NCBI GenBank assembly: GCA_024400755.1
Contig: JAKSMG010000001.1
Span: 1 to 64,000 of the forward strand
Source: Bacteroidales bacterium
GTDB lineage: Bacteria > Bacteroidota > Bacteroidia > Bacteroidales > WCHB1-69
DNA length: 64,000 bases
Reading direction: 5' to 3'
In this document: positions 35,787 to 46,058 of the stretch, one piece after another
Position numbering within the stretch: the stretch's first letter is position 1
How the letters are laid out: every line of letters starts with the position of its first letter
The notes under the pieces: model-generated
What the model saw: the letters and a program-made list of their open reading frames with translations, nothing else
The model's database searches: none
What the model was told of the DNA's origin: nothing
Position numbers and translations under genes: made by a program

Positions 35787-37367
35787 ATGACCGATAACGA
35801 GATAACCAAAGAATTAATCATAACTTCCCACCCAAACGAAGTTCAAATCGCACTTCTCGAAGACAAAAGACTCGTTGAGATTCATCGCGAAACTTCCTCA
35901 GACTGCCATTCCATCGGGGACATCTACCTGGGTACGGTAAGGAAAATTATGCCCGGACTTAATGCCGCCTTTGTCGATGTGGGAAGCGAAAAGGATGCCT
36001 TCCTACATTATCTCGACTTGGGATCTAACGCCCGTACGATTAACGAGTTTGTTAGTCAAGCCATCAACTATAACAAACGAAGCATAGCTAAAATTCAACC
36101 TCTCGAAGAAGTTGAAAAAAACGGAAAAATCGGCAATGTTCTGACCTCAGGCCAAAAAATACTAGTGCAGGTGGCCAAGGAAGCCATTTCCACCAAAGGT
36201 CCCCGCGTCACCACCGAAATTTCTTTCGCAGGCAGATACTTGGTCTTGGTGCCCTTTATGGACAAGATCAACGTTAGCCAGAAAATCAAAAGCAGCCAGG
36301 AACGAAAACGGCTCAAGAAAATCGTTCAAGGCATCAAACCGCATAATTTCGGCATCATCATCCGAACCGTTGCAAAAGACAAAACAGTGGAAGACCTTTC
36401 CGCCGACTTGCAACAATTAAAATCCAGATGGGACAATGCCGTCAACAAGCTCTTCAAAGCCGAAGCCCCCATTAAAATCGCCGATGAATTGGACAAGACC
36501 TCCGCACTCATCCGCGATATGGTAAATGATTCTTTCAACGCCATCTACATCGATTCCCAAAGCATTTACCGCGAAGTGGTGGATTACCTCCATAGTTTTT
36601 CTTCGGAAAAGACCGATATCGTCAAGTTCTATAACGAAAAACAACCCATTTTTGAACATTTCAACGTTGCCAAGCAAATCAAGGGATCATTCGGCAAAGT
36701 GGTTACCATCAAGAACGGCGTTTACCTCATTATTGAACACACGGAAGCTATGCACGTCATCGACGTCAATAGCGGAAACCGAGTCAAATCAAGCCAATCT
36801 CCCGAAGACAACGCCTTCGACGTCAACCTCATCGCCGCCCAGGAAATCGCACGACAACTGCGTCTGCGCGATATGGGAGGAATTATCACCATCGACTTTA
36901 TCGATATGCACGATCCCGCCCACAAATCCCTGCTGTTCAAGAAAATGCAGGAATTTATGGCTAACGACAAGGCACGACACACCATTCTTCCCCTTAACAA
37001 ATTCGGACTGCTCGAAATCACCCGCCAACGCGTCAAGGAAGCCACCATCATTGAAACCACCGAACAATGCCCTGCCTGCCACGGAACAGGCAAAATCAAA
37101 CCTGCCATCCTTCTACAGGAAGAACTTGAAAACACACTCGAATTTCTGATGGAAAAACAAGGTGAACAAAACATCACCATTGGCGTACACCCCTTTGTTT
37201 ATGCTTATCTCACCAAAGGACTCCCATCTATCCAAGTGAAATGGTTCTTCCGTTTCAAAAACTGGATTCATCTTAAAAGCAACCAAAGCTATTATTTAAC
37301 CCAATTCAAGTTTTTTAATAAAGATATGGATGAAATTATGCTTTGGTCAACACCTACCGAAAACTAA
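35787..37367 (+). CDS. rng: Ribonuclease E/G family protein
   Basis: The 526-residue protein has an S1-like domain (GDIYLGTVRKIMPGLNAAFVDVGSEKDAFLHYLDL), a DNase I-like catalytic core with DVNSGNRV (metal-binding Asp) and GGIITIDFIDM. It also has the zinc link CPACHGTGK near 430. It lacks the long C-terminal scaffold of RNase E, so it is the RNase G type. It cleaves single-stranded AU-rich RNA and processes rRNA. It is followed 4 bases later by recX. Confidence 0.95.
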   Translation: MTDNEITKELIITSHPNEVQIALLEDKRLVEIHRETSSDCHSIGDIYLGTVRKIMPGLNAAFVDVGSEKDAFLHYLDLGSNARTINEFVSQAINYNKRSIAKIQPLEEVEKNGKIGNVLTSGQKILVQVAKEAISTKGPRVTTEISFAGRYLVLVPFMDKINVSQKIKSSQERKRLKKIVQGIKPHNFGIIIRTVAKDKTVEDLSADLQQLKSRWDNAVNKLFKAEAPIKIADELDKTSALIRDMVNDSFNAIYIDSQSIYREVVDYLHSFSSEKTDIVKFYNEKQPIFEHFNVAKQIKGSFGKVVTIKNGVYLIIEHTEAMHVIDVNSGNRVKSSQSPEDNAFDVNLIAAQEIARQLRLRDMGGIITIDFIDMHDPAHKSLLFKKMQEFMANDKARHTILPLNKFGLLEITRQRVKEATIIETTEQCPACHGTGKIKPAILLQEELENTLEFLMEKQGEQNITIGVHPFVYAYLTKGLPSIQVKWFFRFKNWIHLKSNQSYYLTQFKFFNKDMDEIMLWSTPTEN

Positions 37368-37371
37368 TAAG

Positions 37372-37833
37372 ATGAACAACGCGGAAATCATTTCTAAAAT
37401 AGAAAGATACTGCGCCTACCAAGACCGCTGTACCCAGGATGTGCTTTCCAAACTTAAAACGCTACAAGTCGAAGACGATGTCGCACAAGAAATCCTGACC
37501 GACTTAAAAGCTGACGGTTTCGTTAATGATGAACGCTTTGTCCAAAGCTTTATCAGAGGGAAAGCCAATGTCAAACACTGGGGAAAAATCAAAATCCGAC
37601 TTCACCTTTCCCAAAAGGGAATAGATAAAAACCTCATTGACAAATACATAGATACTATTAACGAAGAGTCATATCAAGATAACCTTCAAACAGTCATTGA
37701 CAAATGGCAACGAAGTAATGGCAAAGTCAACAGCGAAAACCTGCCCAAACTGTACCGTCATTTGCTTTCCAAAGGTTATGGCAGTGCCGATGTTATGACA
37801 GCAATCAAAAAATCAACCCAATCCGATCAATAA
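37372..37833 (+). CDS. recX: RecX regulatory protein
   Basis: The 153-residue helical protein has RecX phrases: IERYCAYQDRCTQDVLSKLKT, ILTDLKADGFVNDERFVQSFIRGKANVKHWGKIKIRLHLSQKGI and LYRHLLSKGYGSADVMTAI. RecX binds RecA filaments and restrains recombination. ATG at 37372 follows the rng stop by four bases. recA is not beside it. Confidence 0.88.
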   Translation: MNNAEIISKIERYCAYQDRCTQDVLSKLKTLQVEDDVAQEILTDLKADGFVNDERFVQSFIRGKANVKHWGKIKIRLHLSQKGIDKNLIDKYIDTINEESYQDNLQTVIDKWQRSNGKVNSENLPKLYRHLLSKGYGSADVMTAIKKSTQSDQ

Positions 37834-37843
37834 ATTTCAATAT

Positions 37844-38927
37844 ATGATCCAGTCAGAACAAATTAAAGAGATTAACGCCCGACTCATCGAGCTGAGGAGG
37901 TGTCTTTGACATCGATGGCAAATTAAAGGAAATTGAAACCAAAGAAGAACAAACCCATCAAGACAACTTCTGGGATGATCCCAAAGAAGCCGAAAAACTG
38001 CTCAAGCAGATCAGCGGCATCAAATCCTGGGTGGAAGATTACAACAAGGCCGTAGCCGAATACGAGGATTTAACGGTATTATATGATTTCTTCACTACTT
38101 CCGAAGCCACCGAGGAAGAAACAGACAAACAATATGCCAAATCGCTCAAATCCCTTGAGAAATTGGAATTTCGCAATATGATGCGAGAAGAGGAAGACCC
38201 GCTTAGTGTGGTACTCACCATCAACTCTGGCGCAGGCGGCACCGAAAGCTGCGACTGGGCGGAAATGCTAATGCGTATGTACATCCGTTGGGCAGAACGC
38301 AACAAATTTTCTATCAAGATATTAGACCAGCAAGAAGGCGATGTGGCCGGCATCAAACAAGCCACCATCGAATTGGACGGCAGTTACGGCTACGGCAATA
38401 TGAAAAGCGAAATCGGCGTGCACCGCTTAGTCAGACTCTCCCCTTTCGATTCCGCCAACCGCCGCCACACCTCTTTTGCGTCTGTTTTCGCCTATCCAAT
38501 TATCAACGAAGATATTACGATCGAAGTAAATCCCGCCGACATTTCGTGGGACACCTATCGTTCCAGCGGTCCTGGTGGTCAAAACGTCAATAAGGTGGAA
38601 ACGGCAGTCCGACTGCACCACCACCCCACCGGCATCGTCGTCTCCTGTCAGGAAACCCGTTCCCAGATTATGAACCGCGAAAAAGCGATGCAGATGCTGA
38701 AGTCGCAACTCTACCAAATCGAGTTGGAAAAGAAAAGGGAAAAAATCAACGAAATAGAAAGCAACAAAAAGAAAATCGAATGGGGTTCGCAAATCCGCAG
38801 TTACGTGATGCACCCGTACAAAATGGTCAAAGATCTAAGAACCCAGTACGAGACTTCCAATGTCGCCGCCGTTATGGATGGCGAATTAGACGACTTCATC
38901 AAGGCCTATTTGATGCAGTTTCACTAA
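37844..38927 (+). CDS. prfB: Peptide chain release factor 2 (programmed +1 frameshift)
   Basis: The first 21 codons run from ATG 37844 to CTT, then an in-frame TGA at 37907-37909. The rest continues in the +1 frame from GAC at 37908, giving about 360 residues. The catalytic GGQ is in [18 protein letters not shown] and the stop-codon reading motif SPF is in [18 protein letters not shown]2 releases peptides at UGA and UAA, so low RF2 favours the frameshift and restores synthesis. The gene is last in the rng-recX-prfB run and convergent with proS. Confidence 0.96.
37895..37910 (+). promoter_or_regulatory. prfB programmed frameshift site
   Basis: AGGAGGTGTCTTTGAC has the same spacing as the classical site: a Shine-Dalgarno-like AGGAGG, three bases, then the slippery CTT followed by TGA and C. 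It works through pairing with 16S rRNA even though normal initiation in this phylum rarely uses such pairing. Confidence 0.92.
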
Positions 38928-38956
38928 TAACTTTTTGAAATTTTTGTACACACATA

Positions 38957-38988
38957 AAAAAAGCTCCGACAAAAATCGGAGCTTTTTT
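38957..38988. terminator. Bidirectional terminator between prfB and proS
   Basis: AAAAAAGCTCCGA (38957-38969) pairs with TCGGAGCTTTTTT (38976-38988), with T and A runs on both sides for the convergent genes. Confidence 0.9.
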
Positions 38989-39008
38989 ATTCAGATTACA
39001 AAACGTCA

Positions 39009-40484
39009 TTAGTAGGCTCTCGCAAACAAAACCCTTTGTTTGGAAGGTTTGCCCGTCAAAATGCACTTGCCTTCTTCCAATGGGTTATTGAAAGGAATAC
39101 AGCGAATCGTAGCCTTGGCCTTCTCCTTGATCAATTCCTCTGTTTCAGGAGTACCGTCCCAATGCGCATACACGAAACCTGCCTTATTGTCCAAAATATC
39201 CACAAATTCTTCCCACGTGTCGGCCTTGCGGGTATTTTCTTCTCTAAACTTCACGGTTCTGTCAAATAGGCTCTGCTGAATATCGGCCAACAATTTTTCA
39301 ATTTCCACATCAAGTGTGTCAAAATGCATATTTGTTTTTTCCAAAGTGTCTCTACGACAAACTTCCGCCTGGTTGTTTTCCAAGTCGCGAGGTCCAACGG
39401 CCACTCTCACAGGAACACCCTTTACTTCATACTCATTGAATTTCCAACCCGAACGCTTGGCGTCATCGTCATCATATTTCACGCTGATGCCTTTAGCTTT
39501 GAGTTTTTGAATCAACGGCTGAACCTTTTCCGAAATCTGAGCAAGTTGTTCTTCACTCTTATAAATAGGAATAATAACTACCTGAATAGGAGCCAAAGCA
39601 GGTGGCAATACCAAACCATTGTCATCAGAATGAGACATAATCAACGCACCAATTAAACGAGTGGAAACACCCCAAGAGGTTGCCCATACGTATTCCAACT
39701 GATTTTCCTGATTCAGGAATTTAACGTCAAAAGCTTTTGCGAAATTTTGACCAAGGAAGTGGGAAGTACCGGCTTGCAACGCCTTGCCGTCCTGCATCAA
39801 AGCTTCAATACAATATGTATCATCAGCACCCGCAAAACGTTCATTCGGTGATTTAACGCCTTTCACGACAGAAACCGCCATGTATTTTTCGGCGAAATCG
39901 GCATATACATTCAGCATTTTCTGCGTTTCAGCGATGGCTTCCTCACGAGTGGCGTGTGCGGTATGACCTTCCTGCCACAAAAATTCAGCAGTACGCAAAA
40001 ACAAACGGGTTCTCATTTCCCAACGTACCACGTTGGCCCATTGGTTGCACAAAATAGGAAGGTCACGATACGACTGAATCCAGTTTTTATAGGTGTCCCA
40101 GATAATGGTTTCAGATGTTGGACGAACAATCAGTTCTTCTTCCAACTTGGCATCCGGATCCACCACAACGCCACCACCGTTAGGATCATTTTTTAAACGA
40201 TAGTGCGTGATAACGGCACATTCCTTGGCAAAACCTTCCACGTGGTGAGCTTCACGACTAAAGAAGGATTTCGGAATAAAAATGGGAAAATATGCATTAC
40301 TGTGTCCCGTTTCCTTGAACATTTTATCCAATGCGTCGTGCATTTTCTCCCAAATTGCATAACCGTACGGCTTGATAACCATACATCCTCTAACGGCGGA
40401 ATTCTCTGCCAAATCTGCCTTTTTCACAACATCATTGTACCATTGTGAATAATTTTCTGCTCTTGTTGAAAAATCTTTTGCCAT
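39009..40484 (-). CDS. proS: Prolyl-tRNA synthetase (archaeal/eukaryotic type)
   Basis: The 491-residue class II synthetase starts [42 protein letters not shown]. It has motif 2 [26 protein letters not shown] and the anticodon-binding domain ([16 protein letters not shown]) and ends with Tyr (FARAY). The absence of the bacterial INS editing domain and the short length identify the archaeal/eukaryotic type, which is usual for Bacteroidota. It charges tRNA-Pro. Confidence 0.96.
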   Translation of the reverse strand: MAKDFSTRAENYSQWYNDVVKKADLAENSAVRGCMVIKPYGYAIWEKMHDALDKMFKETGHSNAYFPIFIPKSFFSREAHHVEGFAKECAVITHYRLKNDPNGGGVVVDPDAKLEEELIVRPTSETIIWDTYKNWIQSYRDLPILCNQWANVVRWEMRTRLFLRTAEFLWQEGHTAHATREEAIAETQKMLNVYADFAEKYMAVSVVKGVKSPNERFAGADDTYCIEALMQDGKALQAGTSHFLGQNFAKAFDVKFLNQENQLEYVWATSWGVSTRLIGALIMSHSDDNGLVLPPALAPIQVVIIPIYKSEEQLAQISEKVQPLIQKLKAKGISVKYDDDDAKRSGWKFNEYEVKGVPVRVAVGPRDLENNQAEVCRRDTLEKTNMHFDTLDVEIEKLLADIQQSLFDRTVKFREENTRKADTWEEFVDILDNKAGFVYAHWDGTPETEELIKEKAKATIRCIPFNNPLEEGKCILTGKPSKQRVLFARAY

Positions 40485-40570
40485 AATTATCTTTTTTGCT
40501 AAACTTTTTAGTATTTTTGTCGTCTATAAGTTTGAGTTTGCAAAAATAACAAAATTCTAAACTAAATAAA

Positions 40571-40576
40571 AGGAGG
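40571..40576 (+). promoter_or_regulatory. Strong Shine-Dalgarno site
   Basis: AGGAGG lies six bases before the ATG at 40583. Such a perfect site is unusual here, where most genes have AT-rich leaders without one. Confidence 0.7.
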
Positions 40577-40582
40577 TTCGTC

Positions 40583-42625
40583 ATGAAAAAGAAAATTTTG
40601 CTGTCAGTCGCTATTTTAGCAGTTTTATTGTCTTCCTGCAGATTAGACTCCAACGTTTACTATGATGACGTTTATACCACTTCTAATGACAAACAATACA
40701 AAGAAGTCGTAGTGGTTACGGAAAATAGCAATACAGAAGTCGTTTACGCGGATCCCGTATTGACGCATTCCACCACCGACACCTATTACGATGCCAACGG
40801 CAACGTCGTCAGTAGCGTAACGAATAACTATTACAACAATGATGATTATTACGATTATGCCTATACGGCCCGTATCAGAAGATTCCACACGAATGTAAGC
40901 TGCGGATGGGGTTATTACGATCCTTTCTACACCAATATGTATTGGTATGACTGCGTCCCTGGCAACTTCGGAATCAGCATCTACTTGGGCTACAACTGGT
41001 GCTGGCCTTCAGTATATTACCGTCCCTACTATAGCGGCTGCGGCTATTGCGGCTGCGGATTTTCCTTCTCTTGGGGTTGGGGCGGCTGCAATTGCGGTGG
41101 TGCATGGTGCGCCGGCTGCTGGGGTCCCGGAAACTATGCCTGGGGCTACAACAACGGCTACCGCAACGGCTATTGGGACGGCTACCGCAATGGCTACAAC
41201 GCCGGCTACTACCACAACAACTACGACCGTAACAGAAGTTACACCTACGGACACTTTGACCGCACAGGCGTAAACAACGGCAAATCCAATCGCAACTTAG
41301 ATCGCGGCAATCGTCCAAACGGCAATTATGCCAACAGCACCTACGCCAACTACGGCGGCAGCGGTGTCGCAGCAGGAGCCACCGGCAGTTCATCAGGCAT
41401 TCCTACAGGTAGTAGAAGCATCAATCCCAACGCTACTTTCAGCGAAAGATATGAAGCGTTAAGAGCAGAAAAAAATTCGGATTTGTCAGGAAAAACTTTC
41501 AACAGACTGACTCCAGCCGACCGCTCAACTGCCACTAAAACGGATCCCAATGCAGCCACAAAAACTGTCGGCACGAACACCATCAGCTCCAACAATGACA
41601 ATGGAAGATCTACCAACACCGTGACTCCCAACAACCCCAACGCCGTTAAAAATCCTAACGCCAACACTACTAGACCAGCTATCGTTCCTCCTGACAAAAC
41701 CAACAACCCCAATAACAATTTCGATAAAATCAGCTCTGCTAACGATAACAACAAAGTTACCAATCCTAACAACAACAGCAGCAAAACAATCGACAACGGC
41801 ACCAAACCGACTTTAACTCCCAGCAACAATAACAACGATTTTAACAGAACAAAACCTAGCGACAACACTACCAAGCCGGCTGTCAATCCTATCAACAACT
41901 CTACTCCAGACAAAATCAGTTCTAAAAACGACAACAACACAGTAAATAGAACCAATGATTTCAGTAGAACTCCTTCTAACAATGCGACAACCAACCCTAA
42001 CAACAATAAAAACGCTACTCGTTCCAACAATATTAATACAGATCCTTACTCAAGTCGCAATACCGATAAAAACACAAACAACTTCACCAGACCTAATGTA
42101 GGAAATCCTTACAATAGCACTCCTGACAAATCTGAAAGTAAATCCAACACTTTCTCAAGACCCAGCAATACTTCCAACAGTTCGTCTAACAATAGCAATT
42201 CAAGCAACGCCTCAAGACCAAATAATTCTTCCAACAACACCAATAACTATTCAAGACCAAGCGCTCCTTCTAACAATTCTTCCAGCAATACCAACACCTA
42301 TTCCAGACCAAGTGCTCCCTCTAACAATTCTTCCAGCACCAGATCCAACAATAGTTATTCGAGACCAAGCAATTCTTCCAGCAACTCAAGCAATAGCAAT
42401 AACAACTATTCAAGACCGAACAATTCTTCTAACAACAACTACTCAAGACCAAGCGCTCCTTCTTACAATAGTTCAAGACCAAGTGCTCCTTCCTACAACA
42501 GCTCAAGACCCAGCGGTTCTTCCTTCAGTGGAGGTTCAAGAGGCGGCGGATATAGCGGAGGCGGACATAGTGGCGGTTTCTCCGGCGGCGGCTCAAGAGG
42601 AAGTTCTCCAAGAGGTGGAAGATAA
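40583..42625 (+). CDS. Low-complexity Asn/Ser-rich lipoprotein
   Basis: The 680-residue protein starts with a lipoprotein signal peptide (LAVLLSSC; Cys19). Four sections follow. Residues 20-95 are polar and rich in Tyr, Asn and Asp. About 95-200 are rich in Gly, Cys, Trp and Tyr (for example YYSGCGYCGCGFSFSWGWGG). About 200-480 are rich in Asn, Pro and Thr with repeated DKISS/NNN phrases. About 480-680 have YSRPSAPSNNSS-type repeats and a Gly/Ser/Arg tail. It is probably surface-exposed and extended. I do not recognise a family. It has a strong Shine-Dalgarno site and its own terminator. The tract sequence is prone to repeat-number change. Confidence 0.85.
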   Translation: MKKKILLSVAILAVLLSSCRLDSNVYYDDVYTTSNDKQYKEVVVVTENSNTEVVYADPVLTHSTTDTYYDANGNVVSSVTNNYYNNDDYYDYAYTARIRRFHTNVSCGWGYYDPFYTNMYWYDCVPGNFGISIYLGYNWCWPSVYYRPYYSGCGYCGCGFSFSWGWGGCNCGGAWCAGCWGPGNYAWGYNNGYRNGYWDGYRNGYNAGYYHNNYDRNRSYTYGHFDRTGVNNGKSNRNLDRGNRPNGNYANSTYANYGGSGVAAGATGSSSGIPTGSRSINPNATFSERYEALRAEKNSDLSGKTFNRLTPADRSTATKTDPNAATKTVGTNTISSNNDNGRSTNTVTPNNPNAVKNPNANTTRPAIVPPDKTNNPNNNFDKISSANDNNKVTNPNNNSSKTIDNGTKPTLTPSNNNNDFNRTKPSDNTTKPAVNPINNSTPDKISSKNDNNTVNRTNDFSRTPSNNATTNPNNNKNATRSNNINTDPYSSRNTDKNTNNFTRPNVGNPYNSTPDKSESKSNTFSRPSNTSNSSSNNSNSSNASRPNNSSNNTNNYSRPSAPSNNSSSNTNTYSRPSAPSNNSSSTRSNNSYSRPSNSSSNSSNSNNNYSRPNNSSNNNYSRPSAPSYNSSRPSAPSYNSSRPSGSSFSGGSRGGGYSGGGHSGGFSGGGSRGSSPRGGR

Positions 42626-42645
42626 TCAATACATTTTCATATTCA

Positions 42646-42680
42646 AAAAGGGTGACTCTTAATCGGTCATCCTTTTTTTA
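42646..42680 (+). terminator. Terminator after the low-complexity lipoprotein gene
   Basis: AAAAGGGTGAC pairs imperfectly with GTCATCCTTTTT around a nine-base loop, followed by a T run. Confidence 0.8.
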
Positions 42681-42715
42681 ATAAATAACGAATCATTACA
42701 AGAGCGAAATTAATT

Positions 42716-44455
42716 ATGGCCCGAAAAATCCGTTTTTATTATGTTTTGCTAACAGCAGGAATCTTATTTATTCTTGCTGGCGGATTGTGCACGCATTGGG
42801 GCAGTTTTACTCAACAAATTCATCTTCGCAAAGGAGAAAGCTCAAGTAACGAACTCCCATTCAAAATACAATTAACAGACTTTGACATTCAATATCACGA
42901 TGGAACACTCACTCCAACAAACTTTACCAGCCGTCTGATTCTTATCAAAGAAGACAAACTCATTGAGAAACAGGTTTCCTGCAACCACCCGGCAAATTTT
43001 GACGGTTTCTCCATTATCCAGCAGGGCTACGACAAAGACCTTCAGGGAAGCATCCTACTCATTCGACACGATCCCTGGGGTGCTCCGTTAGTGTTTATCG
43101 GCTATCTTCTCACCGCGCTCGGCTTCATCGTTTTTCTTTGCCACCAAGAAAGTCCTTTTCGAAAACTACTACGCCAACTGTCCTTCATATTGATACTGTT
43201 CCTACCGATATATGGTTTTGCCAACGATCTCGCCATAAGTACCGACGAAGCCAATGCATTCAGTCGGCTATCCATCTACTACAACGGCCGCATTGCCCCA
43301 TTTGAAAGCTACGCACGAGACTACTGCAACAGCGTTTTCCCAAAGAATCACGTAACAAGACAAGCATCTTGCACTCAAACGGTTTTGGACATCTATCTTT
43401 TTCCAGAACATTGGCCTGCCAGCACACCCAAACCATTAATGCGAATTTTCCCCCAAGAAAACCAATGGCTCACTCCAGAATCCAACCATCTGGGCCAAAC
43501 TTCCGACAGTCTGTTTGTCGGGCATATCTTAGACTTGCTAAAACTCAGTATATGCCATAGCGACACGGCTCAAAGCCACTATATTATTCAATCTATCCGT
43601 TTGTTTCAAGACAAAAGAAATCCAAGCATTAACCGACAAAAAGAAAAGGCCGAATTGGTTTATCATCAATATCACTTTGAATTGATGGCAAGTTTAAGTC
43701 TGATTTTGTTGGCTCTTATCGAATTTCTCATCAGTTTTTTGAACAAGAAAAATCCAAAATGGCACCGAAGGGGCATTGTATTACACCTCATCGCTTTTGT
43801 TATGCTTATTTTCGACCTCATCATTCGTCGTTACATCAGCGGACATTCTCCGTTGGGCAATACCCACGACACGATGCTGTGTCTCAGCATTGGCGTATTA
43901 ATCATCAGCTTTTTCATCAGCCAAAAGCTAAAAAGCATCAATTTTTTCGGCATTCTCTTTGCCGGTTTGATTCTTCTCTCCGCTTACCTCATCGAAGGAG
44001 ACGGTTTTTCAACACTGACTGCCATCTTACAATCACCGTGGCTCAACATTCACGTCAGTATCACAATGTTGGCTTACAGTTGCTTCTGCTTTACCCTATT
44101 ATTGGCTCTCGTCAGCTTCATCTTCATTGGCCTACGAAAAAATGAGGAAGAACTCCAAAATTGCAACAATATGAGCAAAATATTATGTATCCTGGGCATT
44201 GTATTCTTGGCTTTTGGCATTATGACCGGCTCTGTTTGGGCCCAAATCAGCTGGGGTAGCTATTGGACTTGGGATCCAAAGGAAACATTGGCTCTGCTAA
44301 CGCTTATCGCCTATAGTTCAACCCTCATCGGCAATCGTTTTATCGTCAAGAAAAAGTCATTTTGGTACCATATCGGCATCTTTTTATCCTTTTTATTCTT
44401 ACTGACAACCTATTTTGGCGTAAATTTATGGTTCGGTGGAATGCATTCTTATTGA
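42716..44455 (+). CDS. ccsA: Cytochrome c maturation protein CcsBA-like (ResB-CcsA fusion)
   Basis: The 579-residue membrane protein has an N-terminal ResB-like half (helix at 8-27, a soluble region with NFDGFSIIQQGYDKDLQGS, helix about 125-145). The C-terminal half is CcsA-like, with six or more helices and the haem-handling WWD motif WAQISWGSYWTWDPKETLAL. His residues in GNTHDTMLCLS and WGGMHSY are the likely haem ligands. It carries haem across the membrane and attaches it to apocytochrome c. No cytochrome gene is adjacent. Confidence 0.9.
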   Translation: MARKIRFYYVLLTAGILFILAGGLCTHWGSFTQQIHLRKGESSSNELPFKIQLTDFDIQYHDGTLTPTNFTSRLILIKEDKLIEKQVSCNHPANFDGFSIIQQGYDKDLQGSILLIRHDPWGAPLVFIGYLLTALGFIVFLCHQESPFRKLLRQLSFILILFLPIYGFANDLAISTDEANAFSRLSIYYNGRIAPFESYARDYCNSVFPKNHVTRQASCTQTVLDIYLFPEHWPASTPKPLMRIFPQENQWLTPESNHLGQTSDSLFVGHILDLLKLSICHSDTAQSHYIIQSIRLFQDKRNPSINRQKEKAELVYHQYHFELMASLSLILLALIEFLISFLNKKNPKWHRRGIVLHLIAFVMLIFDLIIRRYISGHSPLGNTHDTMLCLSIGVLIISFFISQKLKSINFFGILFAGLILLSAYLIEGDGFSTLTAILQSPWLNIHVSITMLAYSCFCFTLLLALVSFIFIGLRKNEEELQNCNNMSKILCILGIVFLAFGIMTGSVWAQISWGSYWTWDPKETLALLTLIAYSSTLIGNRFIVKKKSFWYHIGIFLSFLFLLTTYFGVNLWFGGMHSY

Positions 44456-44501
44456 GATTAAGAGATTAAGAAGTTAGGAGGTTAAATGGACAGTTGCCAT
44501 T

Positions 44502-46058
44502 TTAATTCTTAATTTCGATGTTCTTCAAGGTGATTTTTCGCTGTAAAACCGCCGTTTTGCCATAAACTGGATCGCCATTGACCTCTGCGTTGGCACTTCC
44601 TTCCGGCAATTCTTGAATTTTCAACTGACCTTTCTGGATATAAGGCAATAGACTGCCGCTATGGTAATTCATCATCTCATTCTTCACGCTGACGATACGA
44701 CGTTGGGACAAATGCCGATTGTACGACTGGACGTGCAAGGCGCTGGCAAAACCCTCGATACTGATGGTCCATTTTTTGCCGTCCCTTAACTGATTTTCCA
44801 AGAAATCGAGCAACAATTCCAATTTAGACCGACACTGGGATAGGGAATCCTGAAAAAAAGTCATCATCCAGGCCTTGTCCTCCTCATTGATTTGCCGATT
44901 CCAATAATCACTTTCAGCAAGACGATACTGCGCCAACAAAGGAAAATAGAGCGATGACGTACTATCCGCCAGCGTTTTAGGATCTGGAAAATCATTGTCA
45001 AAATACAAGGTTATAGGAAAAATGCTTCGGATTTCCTGTAACAGCGAATCCGCCGTTCCACCTGAAGGTTTCTCTTTGGCAATCTTCTTTTCCCAATAAA
45101 AAATATCATTACAGCAAGTATCTTCCAAATGATACTCATCAATGGGACGATTGGAAGAAAAATATCCCTTTGTTCCCTCTTGATTGGTCACGGTAAAATA
45201 AAAATCATTTTCCGGAGAATTAATCGGAACGCCCATATTTTGAGGCACCGACCAGCTATTTAGTCCGCCTTTGCTGCAAAACACATCATATCCGCCAATT
45301 CCAAGCCACTCATCGGAACTAAAATACAATACCGAAGCATTGGCATCGTAGAACGGAGTAACTTCATTGCCCGAAGTATTGATGGCGCTTCCAGCATTGA
45401 TAGGCACTTCATATTGGCCATTTTTACAGATAGAAAACCAAATATCCATATCACCTTGACCGTTTGGACGATTAGACACGAAATACAAAACCGCATAATC
45501 CTTCAATTCGACAAAACAAGGTTGCGTAGTTGTGAAATTCTTGTCATTGATGCCATTGCCCAGCAATTGGGGTTTTTGCCATTTCCCGTTACGTTTTCGA
45601 CTTTCATACAAATCGCACACCAACTCTTCGTAAGTATTTCTCACACAACGAGAAAATACCATATAATCCTGATTTTTATTCAGCGTAAAATTAGGATGAT
45701 AATAATTGCTTTTATTGATGATTTTGGGAATTGGGATCACATCAAAAAATTCATTTTGCCGACATTTTGCCTGATAAATACGGCTTGTCCACTGCGTTTC
45801 AAAGAACAATGCGTTGTCATCCTCGACTTCGGAACGCATAGAAGAAAACAAAAAAACAGAATCGGACAAAAGAAGCGGGCAATATTCAGAAAAAGAACTA
45901 TTGACGGTAGATGGCAGTCGCTGACACAAAAACGGCAAAGTATCGCGCCGCAACTGTTCTCGCAACGCCTTTTGCCGCACCAATGACGACTTTTGCTGCG
46001 CCCAAGCTGGACAAAGCAAAACAAGAAACAAGCCCAAAAGCAAGCATATTTTCTTCAT
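44502..46058 (-). CDS. PD40/OmpA-like secretion-associated protein (PorE-like)
   Basis: The 518-residue protein has a signal peptide (ICLLLGLFLVLLCPAWAQ). WD40-like PD40 repeats follow over about 80-330 (YHPNFTLNKNQDYMVFS, VLYFVSNRPNGQGDMDIWF, FYDANASVLYFSSDEWLGIGGYDVF, FYFTVTNQEGTKGYFSSNRP). The C-terminal region is OmpA-like (SIEGFASALHVQSYNRHLSQRRIVSVKNEMM). Proteins with PD40 plus OmpA parts (PorE type) anchor type IX secretion components. The ATG shares one base with the stop of the upstream fusion gene (TGATG), so translation is coupled. It lacks the TPR part of PorE. Confidence 0.75.
   Translation of the reverse strand: MKKICLLLGLFLVLLCPAWAQQKSSLVRQKALREQLRRDTLPFLCQRLPSTVNSSFSEYCPLLLSDSVFLFSSMRSEVEDDNALFFETQWTSRIYQAKCRQNEFFDVIPIPKIINKSNYYHPNFTLNKNQDYMVFSRCVRNTYEELVCDLYESRKRNGKWQKPQLLGNGINDKNFTTTQPCFVELKDYAVLYFVSNRPNGQGDMDIWFSICKNGQYEVPINAGSAINTSGNEVTPFYDANASVLYFSSDEWLGIGGYDVFCSKGGLNSWSVPQNMGVPINSPENDFYFTVTNQEGTKGYFSSNRPIDEYHLEDTCCNDIFYWEKKIAKEKPSGGTADSLLQEIRSIFPITLYFDNDFPDPKTLADSTSSLYFPLLAQYRLAESDYWNRQINEEDKAWMMTFFQDSLSQCRSKLELLLDFLENQLRDGKKWTISIEGFASALHVQSYNRHLSQRRIVSVKNEMMNYHSGSLLPYIQKGQLKIQELPEGSANAEVNGDPVYGKTAVLQRKITLKNIEIKN

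Noticed and set aside
41350..42030. 226-codon Leu/Val-rich minus-strand frame
   Set aside because: It is the complement of the Asn/Ser/Pro repeat region of the lipoprotein; the apparent membrane protein is a compositional by-product.
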